From NCBI GenBank assembly GCA_003482405.1, contig DMZB01000025.1, positions 1 to 10,704 of the forward strand: 10,704 nucleotides of DNA, read 5' to 3'. This DNA comes from Lactobacillus sp. (GTDB taxonomy: Bacteria > Bacillota > Bacilli > Lactobacillales > Lactobacillaceae). How positions within the stretch are numbered: the stretch's first letter is position 1; the number at the start of each line of letters is the position of its first letter. The notes under the pieces are model-generated. The model ran no database searches, was not told the DNA's origin, and was given only the letters and a program-made list of their open reading frames with translations. Positions 5,883 through 10,704 of the stretch are shown piece by piece. A program made the translations under genes and the position numbers.

Positions 5883-6669
5883 ACGCGTCGTTCAATGAGG
5901 TTCGATTTGAGGCGAGTAGTTTTTGCAATGACAAACGTAAGTCGGATTCTTGAATGATATCACTGATCTTATCGAGTGCGGCCATTTCAGAAGCAAAAGT
6001 TTTAGCCGATAGGTTATGGCTAGCACTGCTGCCGTGGGTCACGTAATGATAAGTTTGATAGGCATCATACCAGAACACATCGGCATCGCGAATGTACGTC
6101 ACGTTGAATAATTGATCTTCCATAACGGTAAGTTCGGTATCGAAACGCAAATTGCGGTCGCGAATAATTGACATTGAATAGCATTTATTCCACAAGAAAC
6201 CGCGGATGTTGCCACCAGGTTTGATAGTGTCTTGTAGCATTTCACCCTGCGTTAAGTGGCGTGACAAGGGCTTGTTGGTAGTTGCTTTGATCAACACACC
6301 ATCCGCAAAGTACCCGCAACAGGCCAAATCTGCCTTTTGTGTGGTCATGTTTTCGACAAAATGGCTGACATAATCCGGCTCACACCAGTCGTCACTATCG
6401 ACGAAGCACACGTAGTCACCGTTGGCCTCGTCCAAACCACGGTTGCGAGCAGCAGACACACCTTGGTTTTGTGGCTGGTGCAGGACGCGCACGCGCCCAT
6501 CGGTGGCGGCCCAGAAATCGGCATAAGTTCCGGATTCATCCGGGGAGGCGTCATCGACCAGTAGAATTTCTAAATTATTGTACGTTTGGCGGCATAGGCT
6601 GGCGACGCATCGGTCCAAATAATCAACGGCCTTATAAACGGGGACAATAACGGTGACAAGTGGTTGCAT
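5854..6669 (-). CDS. Family 2 glycosyltransferase, short
   Basis: A 271-residue GT-A fold glycosyltransferase that would transfer a sugar from a nucleotide-sugar to a glycan or lipid acceptor at the cytoplasmic membrane face. Landmarks are VTVIVPVYK (5-13), the nucleotide-binding VDDASPDES (38-46), GVSAARNRGL (70-79), the metal-binding DSDDW (91-95; DxD) and the late VMEDQLFN (182-189), whose ED would include the catalytic base. There is no transmembrane helix. Bacterial polymer-synthesising relatives (EpsJ-type) are usually nearer 320-340 residues, so the C-terminus seems short. It ends inside the convergent dehydrogenase gene. The start is ATG 6669, eleven bases after AGGAG; an upstream in-frame ATG at 6708 would include that site and is unlikely. 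No other polysaccharide gene is nearby. Upstream, TATGCT is a possible -10 but no good -35 is seen. Confidence 0.88.
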   Translation of the reverse strand: MQPLVTVIVPVYKAVDYLDRCVASLCRQTYNNLEILLVDDASPDESGTYADFWAATDGRVRVLHQPQNQGVSAARNRGLDEANGDYVCFVDSDDWCEPDYVSHFVENMTTQKADLACCGYFADGVLIKATTNKPLSRHLTQGEMLQDTIKPGGNIRGFLWNKCYSMSIIRDRNLRFDTELTVMEDQLFNVTYIRDADVFWYDAYQTYHYVTHGSSASHNLSAKTFASEMAALDKISDIIQESDLRLSLQKLLASNRTSLNDAFTHDNHPRP

Positions 6670-6765
6670 GATGGGGTCAACTCCTTTAAAAATCTTTAGT
6701 TCAAGCATACACGATTTTGGAAATGGACGTTGTTAATTCGCTCATAAATTGATAATTCCAAACTA

Positions 6766-6816
6766 CAAAAAATAACGATGTAGCAGGGCACTTGCACCTG
6801 TTGCATCGTTATTTTG
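6766..6816 (-). terminator. Intrinsic terminator of the ABC/OppA operon
   Basis: On the minus strand, 14 bases past the OppA stop codon, AAAATAACGATG (complement of 6804-6815) pairs with CATCGTTATTTT (complement of 6769-6780), a 12-bp stem. The T-run continues to TTTTTT. The loop contains an inner CAGG/CCTG pairing. Plus-strand reading lacks a long T-run, so it acts mainly for the operon. Confidence 0.85.
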
Positions 6817-6829
6817 CGCTAATGACATG

Positions 6830-8467
6830 TTACTTCACTGAAACAGACTTATAGTTCCAGTTCAAACCAGCGGAGTTGTAGATGACACCTTTGACGTAAG
6901 GGCGTTGCAAGAACGGACCTGAACCGAAGTATGAACCAGAGTACAACGGCAGAATGGCGTAATCCTTAACCAGTGTTTGATCAGCTTTGACCAAATTCTG
7001 GAAACGAGCAGCCTTGTTCATCGCATTCTTGTTGGCTGAGTCCTTAACGTTTTGATCATAGCTGGCATTCTTCCAACCACCGTTATTATAGGGCGCGTTC
7101 GCGGTGAAAAGGGCGAAGGTATAAGGATCGCTGTAGTCAGCACCCCAAAGTGTTACGGTTGCATCGTAATCTTTACTCATCATCCGTGTTAAGCGGGTTT
7201 TATTTGGCACGTTGGTGACATCCACCTTTACACCCGGCAACTTTTGAAATTCGGATTGTAGAAATTCTGCGTTTTTCTTACCGGTGTCGCTGTCGTCAGA
7301 CAACAAATTAAAGTGAAGATGAGTAATGCCAGTCTCTTTTTCACCTTCCTTGAGCAACGTCCTTGCTTTAGTCAGGTTTTGGGTAAGAGCGCCTTTGACC
7401 TCAGCCTCTTTAGCAAAGTCTTCACCAGTTTTAGGGTCTTTGGCCAACTTTGGCGGCGTAAACGTTTTGGCAGGTGTTGAGCCATCCTCGAGAACGTTGT
7501 TCGTTAATTGTTTGCGACTAATGGCGTAGGAGAGTGCGGCACGAATTTTCTCATTTTTAAAGGCCGGGACCTTGTCCATGTTCAGAGAGACATAGGTCAC
7601 AGAAGAACCAGCTCGGTACAGGTAATTCTTATTGTGTTTGTACTGTGCGACTTGGTCACCGCTCAAGTTGGTCATGTCGATTTTTTTGGAATTATACATG
7701 TTGAGTTGCGTGTTAGATTCTTTGACAACTTGGAAGTTAATTTTATTCAACTTCACATGTTTTTTATCCCAGTAAGTCTTATTCTTGATCCAACTCCACT
7801 TTGAATTTGTCCCTTTATAACCAGAAACACGGAAGGGACCATTGTAAACTTGGGTGGCTGACGTTTGGCCGTATTTTTTTCCAAATTGTTTAACAGCACG
7901 TTCGTTTTCCGGGAAATAAACCGGGAAACCGAGTAATAATTTGAAGTATGGAATTGGTTTTTCTAACGTAACTTGTAGTTTATACTTGCCATCAGCCTTG
8001 ATACCCAGACTGTTGACAGGGGCCTTGCCTTTTTGAATGGCATCGGCGTTTTTAACGCCATCAAACAAATACGCATATTGGCCCCCTGTTTTGGGGTTGT
8101 TCGTTCGCCGCCATGAATAAACAAAGTCCTTGGCGGTCACGGTATCGCCGTTTGACCACTTCACCCCGTGACGCAGTGTAAACGTCCAGTGCAGGCCATC
8201 CTTAGAAATTTTGGTGTTTGTTGCCATGGCATTTTCAGGCTTTGAATCTTTGCCCAGTCGGTAAATGCCTTCTTCAGTATTGGACATGGCTTCCAGAGAT
8301 TCGTTGTCGACACCGAGCGATGGATCAAGTGACGGCATTTCTGACGGTAATGCGAGGTTCAGTTGGCCCTTATGACCAGAAGCAGCCTGATTATTGCCAC
8401 AGGCGGCTAATGTTAAGACTGATAACGTCGCGACAACCCCCAGAGTGAGTGCTTTACGGACTTTCAT
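6830..8467 (-). CDS. oppA: Oligopeptide ABC transporter substrate-binding lipoprotein (OppA-like)
   Basis: A 545-residue extracellular lipoprotein that captures peptides for an Opp-type ABC importer. The signal peptide is basic (MKVRK), then hydrophobic, ending in lipobox LAAC with C23 as the lipid-modified residue, followed by a short GNNQAASG linker. The rest is a SBP_bac_5 domain of full length, with DGLHWTFTLRHGVKWSNGD (about residues 90-108) and WGADYSDPYTF toward the end as recognisable family segments. ATG 8467 is preceded by AGGGGG, but at eleven bases, longer than usual. It lies 40 bases after the ATPase gene on the same strand, with no terminator between, so it is likely transcribed with the TrpX-type operon. 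No Opp permease or ATPase is present here, making this an orphan binding protein. Its ligand range, which could be peptide or another small solute, cannot be read from sequence. Confidence 0.93.
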   Translation of the reverse strand: MKVRKALTLGVVATLSVLTLAACGNNQAASGHKGQLNLALPSEMPSLDPSLGVDNESLEAMSNTEEGIYRLGKDSKPENAMATNTKISKDGLHWTFTLRHGVKWSNGDTVTAKDFVYSWRRTNNPKTGGQYAYLFDGVKNADAIQKGKAPVNSLGIKADGKYKLQVTLEKPIPYFKLLLGFPVYFPENERAVKQFGKKYGQTSATQVYNGPFRVSGYKGTNSKWSWIKNKTYWDKKHVKLNKINFQVVKESNTQLNMYNSKKIDMTNLSGDQVAQYKHNKNYLYRAGSSVTYVSLNMDKVPAFKNEKIRAALSYAISRKQLTNNVLEDGSTPAKTFTPPKLAKDPKTGEDFAKEAEVKGALTQNLTKARTLLKEGEKETGITHLHFNLLSDDSDTGKKNAEFLQSEFQKLPGVKVDVTNVPNKTRLTRMMSKDYDATVTLWGADYSDPYTFALFTANAPYNNGGWKNASYDQNVKDSANKNAMNKAARFQNLVKADQTLVKDYAILPLYSGSYFGSGPFLQRPYVKGVIYNSAGLNWNYKSVSVK

Positions 8468-8507
8468 AATTGGTGGTTCCCCCTAGAATAATTAGTTAAG
8501 TGGTTAA

Positions 8508-9329
8508 TTAAAGCTCTTCGAAGAAGTTAAACAACTGTTCACGAGTGAGCTGTTTCTTTTCTTCACCGCGCACATCATAGGTGATTCGGCCAGCATTTAA
8601 GACGATTAACCGGTTTCCATATTTCAATGCGTCTTCCAAACGGTGTGTGATCATCAAGCAAGTGAGATGATCGGCTGCGATACGGTCGTTAGTGGCCGTC
8701 ATCAACTGCTTTGAGGTTTTTGGATCCAAGGCAGCAGTGTGTTCGTCCAACAATAGCAGTTCTGGTTTGCTTTCCACGGCCATCAAGAAACTCAGGGCTT
8801 GTCGTTGACCACCAGACAGACTACCAGTAGCAGTGTTCAAACGATTTTCCAAATTATTGTTCATCGTGGAGGCCATCTGCTTATATTCGGCCATGTGCTG
8901 ACGCAATCCACGGGGAACAAGTCCACGACGGTGCCCACGTTTACTAGCTAATAGCAGATTTTCGGCAACCGTCATTCGCGGTGCAGTGCCCAACTTTGGA
9001 TCCTGAAAGACACGGGCCAAGAAGCGTGTCCGCTGTTCTTCACTTTCACGTTTGATTGACTTACCGTGAAGCAAGACATCACCTTCATCAGCGTTGAGAT
9101 TACCGCCAATCACGTTAAAGAGCGTGGATTTACCAGCCCCATTGGATCCCAAAACAGTGATGAAATCGCCAGGGTAAATCGTTAAGTTGAGATTGTTCAG
9201 AATTTTAGTTTCGTTACTGGTGTGGGCGTTCACAATCGTCGACACCTGTTTGAGTTCAAGCAATGGAGACTCAGTATTAGATTCAGTTTCAGGTTTAACT
9301 TCAGGGTTAGCTTTAGTTGTTGCGTTCAT
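8508..9329 (-). CDS. ABC transporter ATP-binding protein (TrpZ-like, PhnK/LivF-type)
   Basis: The 273-residue ATPase of the three-gene importer. All nucleotide-binding motifs are intact: Walker A GSNGAGKS (61-68), Q-loop Q109 in VFQDP, signature LSGGQ (171-175), Walker B LLLLDE (191-196), D-loop LDP (201-203) and H-switch H229 in MITHR. It belongs to the COG1101 group that partners with TrpX-like binding proteins. The first about 22 residues (NATTKANPEVKPETESNTES) are a hydrophilic, low-complexity extension before the usual start of the domain. I chose ATG 9329 because AAAGGAG lies eight bases upstream; GTG 9338 would add three residues. The start overlaps the permease stop by 17 bases, implying translational coupling. 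Confidence 0.92.
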   Translation of the reverse strand: MNATTKANPEVKPETESNTESPLLELKQVSTIVNAHTSNETKILNNLNLTIYPGDFITVLGSNGAGKSTLFNVIGGNLNADEGDVLLHGKSIKRESEEQRTRFLARVFQDPKLGTAPRMTVAENLLLASKRGHRRGLVPRGLRQHMAEYKQMASTMNNNLENRLNTATGSLSGGQRQALSFLMAVESKPELLLLDEHTAALDPKTSKQLMTATNDRIAADHLTCLMITHRLEDALKYGNRLIVLNAGRITYDVRGEEKKQLTREQLFNFFEEL

Positions 9330-10218
9330 CGCGAACACTCCTTTCGATCAAACGGTTAAAGTGGAAGAACTTACGGAATCGAGGTAAGAGCAGGCAAATG
9401 GCCAAAATAACGGCGGACAGCAAGTTCAGGTCGTTTGCTGAGAAGTTTAGTTGTAACACGATCAATAAGACGAAGCGATACAAGATACTGCCAAGCGTCA
9501 CGGCTACGAGACGCTGCGTGAGGGATAGTTCACCAAACGCAACTTCCCCGATAATGATGGACGCAAGCGCGATAACGATGATCCCGATTCCCATGTTAAC
9601 GTCAGCGTACCCGTTGTTTTGGGCAACTAAGGCGCCGCCCATGGCGATCATGCCGTTTGAGATCATCAGGCCCATAATCGTCATGCGATCGGTTTTAATA
9701 CCGATGGAGCGGGCCATTGTCGGATTGTCACCAGTTGCGATGAAGGCTTGACCGAGGTTGGTATTGAGGAAAAAGATTAGCAGCAAGGTTACAACGATGA
9801 TGACCACAAGGCCAACGAAGACACTGTCAAAATATTGGGGAAGGGAACTTAAAAAGTCATTTTTGAATAATGATGATTTGCCAAGCAAACTTAGATTGGC
9901 GCGCCCCATAATGCGGAGGTTAACTGAGTAAGCTGCGGTCATGACTAAAATACCGGCCAGTAGAATTGGAATGCGGCCCTTTGTGTAGAGTAAACCGGTG
10001 ATTAAGCCGGCGATCATACCCACTAAGAACGCACATAGTGTTGCCAACAGCGGATTCATGCCCCGATAAATGAGGGCGACTGCCGTGGCCGCACCCAGTG
10101 GAAAGGTGCCTTCAACGGTCATATCAGGAAAGTCGAGAATACGGAAGGTAAGAAAGAGGCCGAGCCCCAGGACAGCCCATAAGAGGCCCTGCCCGATTGC
10201 TGATGTAATTAAACTCAT
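9313..10218 (-). CDS. ABC transporter permease (TrpY-like, LivH/BPD_transp_2 family)
   Basis: A 301-residue membrane-spanning subunit with about eight to nine hydrophobic helices (for example 11-27, 41-53, 56-78, 84-100, 132-151, 183-201, 210-225, 236-256 and 262-278). LTFRILDFPDMTVEGTFPLG (23-42) is the conserved N-terminal segment of the COG4120 permeases that go with TrpX/ABC_sub_bind proteins. The cytoplasmic loop GQAFIATGDNPTMARSIGI (156-174) carries the EAA-like contact site for the ATPase. The start overlaps the stop of the binding-protein gene by four bases (ATGA), with AAAGGGGA about ten bases upstream inside that gene. It ends overlapping the ATPase gene by 17 bases. Such tight packing is typical of subunits made in fixed ratio. 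Confidence 0.92.
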   Translation of the reverse strand: MSLITSAIGQGLLWAVLGLGLFLTFRILDFPDMTVEGTFPLGAATAVALIYRGMNPLLATLCAFLVGMIAGLITGLLYTKGRIPILLAGILVMTAAYSVNLRIMGRANLSLLGKSSLFKNDFLSSLPQYFDSVFVGLVVIIVVTLLLIFFLNTNLGQAFIATGDNPTMARSIGIKTDRMTIMGLMISNGMIAMGGALVAQNNGYADVNMGIGIIVIALASIIIGEVAFGELSLTQRLVAVTLGSILYRFVLLIVLQLNFSANDLNLLSAVILAICLLLPRFRKFFHFNRLIERSVRDERNN

Positions 10219-10704
10219 TTGAATAGTTCCCCTTTCTGTTTTGCTTCTTTGATGTAAGATTCAGGAATGGTGATGCCTAATTTCTTGGCTGTTTTCAAAT
10301 TGATGGTGAGATCACCGTGACGCACATACTTGATTGGTGTCGTCGCAGGTTTGGACTTGTGCTTTAAAATCGAAACGGTCATGTTACCCGTCAAACGGCC
10401 CAACTTGTATTGATTGATGGCGTATGTGGCAAGACCGCCTTGTTTAACCATCGTGTCAGCCGCCGGGAAGACGGGAATCTTTTTGGCGTTAGTGTTGGCA
10501 ACCAGCGTTTGCATTGCACTGGCAATTGTATTGTCCGTTGGGACGTAAACGGCGTCGACTTGACCGGCCATCGTTTGTGAGACCTGGTTTAAATCATTGG
10601 TATTGGAAATTGAGTACACCTTGAGCTTGATCTTTTCTTTTTTGCACAGTGCCTTGAACTGCTTGTACTGTGAAGTTGCTGAATCATCACTAGAGGTGTA
10701 AATG
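10215..10704 (-). CDS. TrpX-like ABC transporter substrate-binding protein, C-terminal part (runs off right edge)
   Basis: The C-terminal 162 residues of a periplasmic-type binding protein of the ABC_sub_bind family (TrpX, COG2984); the open frame continues unbroken to base 10704, so the start, signal peptide and any lipobox are outside. Family marks are IYTSSDDSATSQYKQF at the visible beginning, where the two-lobed fold crosses to its second lobe, QVDAVYVPTDNTIASAMQTLV in the ligand cleft, and the final KLGITIPESY. In Gram-positive bacteria the TrpXYZ importers carry tryptophan or tyrosine, often under T-box control, but the control region is not in this window, so the substrate here is inference. 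An in-frame GTG at 10619 is internal and is not the real start. Confidence 0.9.
   Translation of the reverse strand, partial: IYTSSDDSATSQYKQFKALCKKEKIKLKVYSISNTNDLNQVSQTMAGQVDAVYVPTDNTIASAMQTLVANTNAKKIPVFPAADTMVKQGGLATYAINQYKLGRLTGNMTVSILKHKSKPATTPIKYVRHGDLTINLKTAKKLGITIPESYIKEAKQKGELFK

Noticed and set aside
1..10704. CRISPR arrays, tRNA or rRNA genes, insertion sequences, riboswitches or T-box leaders
   Set aside because: No regularly spaced repeats, transposase motifs, terminal inverted repeats or structured long leaders were seen; a T-box for the TrpX-type operon would be beyond the right edge.

Overview
The window looks like a chromosomal segment of a low-to-moderate GC Gram-positive bacterium, most likely a member of the Lactobacillaceae. 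The support is AGGAG-type ribosome binding sites before nearly every gene, a lactobacillus-style OppA lipoprotein, a TrpXYZ-like ABC operon, and the general protein style (MerR, HIT, hydroxyacid dehydrogenase and SDR proteins). I cannot fix the genus or species from sequence alone. Coding density is high. No intergenic gap exceeds about 175 bases, and I see no rRNA, tRNA, CRISPR array, insertion sequence or prophage gene.

Left part (1-2978). A MerR-family regulator runs off the left edge on the minus strand. Behind its own promoter lies a minus-strand MFS exporter-like permease. Divergent from the permease is a plus-strand pair: an unrecognised two-helix membrane protein with a Pro/Gln-rich cytoplasmic tail, then a HIT-family nucleotide-binding hydrolase 22 bases downstream. 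The divergent region carries a palindrome beside an extended -10 that places the predicted transcript start almost on the first ATG.

Middle (2979-6830). A beta-hydroxyacid dehydrogenase and a small two-helix membrane protein (about 90 residues) lie on the plus strand. The small protein has a perfect 14-bp palindrome in its promoter region. A strong bidirectional terminator separates it from a convergent TetR-family regulator. TetR is divergent from a classical short-chain dehydrogenase, and the shared intergenic region holds a perfect 7-4-7 inverted repeat, a natural candidate for the TetR operator. The dehydrogenase overlaps tail-to-tail by 29 bases with a short family 2 glycosyltransferase that is not in any visible polysaccharide cluster.

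Right part (6766-10704). A minus-strand ABC operon, read from the right edge: a TrpX-type substrate-binding protein (its N-terminus is outside the window), a LivH-like permease, an ATPase, then, 40 bases on, an oligopeptide-binding OppA lipoprotein and a clear intrinsic terminator. The first three are translationally coupled by overlaps of 4 and 17 bases and form one complete importer, by family probably for an aromatic amino acid. OppA has no Opp permease nearby and presumably feeds a transporter encoded elsewhere.

The window is mostly ordinary housekeeping and transport sequence. I found no convincing new system. The most useful leads are four operator-like inverted repeats at promoters, a possible leaderless start, two unrecognised small membrane proteins, the OppA attached to a TrpXYZ-type operon, and the convergent overlap that ends the glycosyltransferase.
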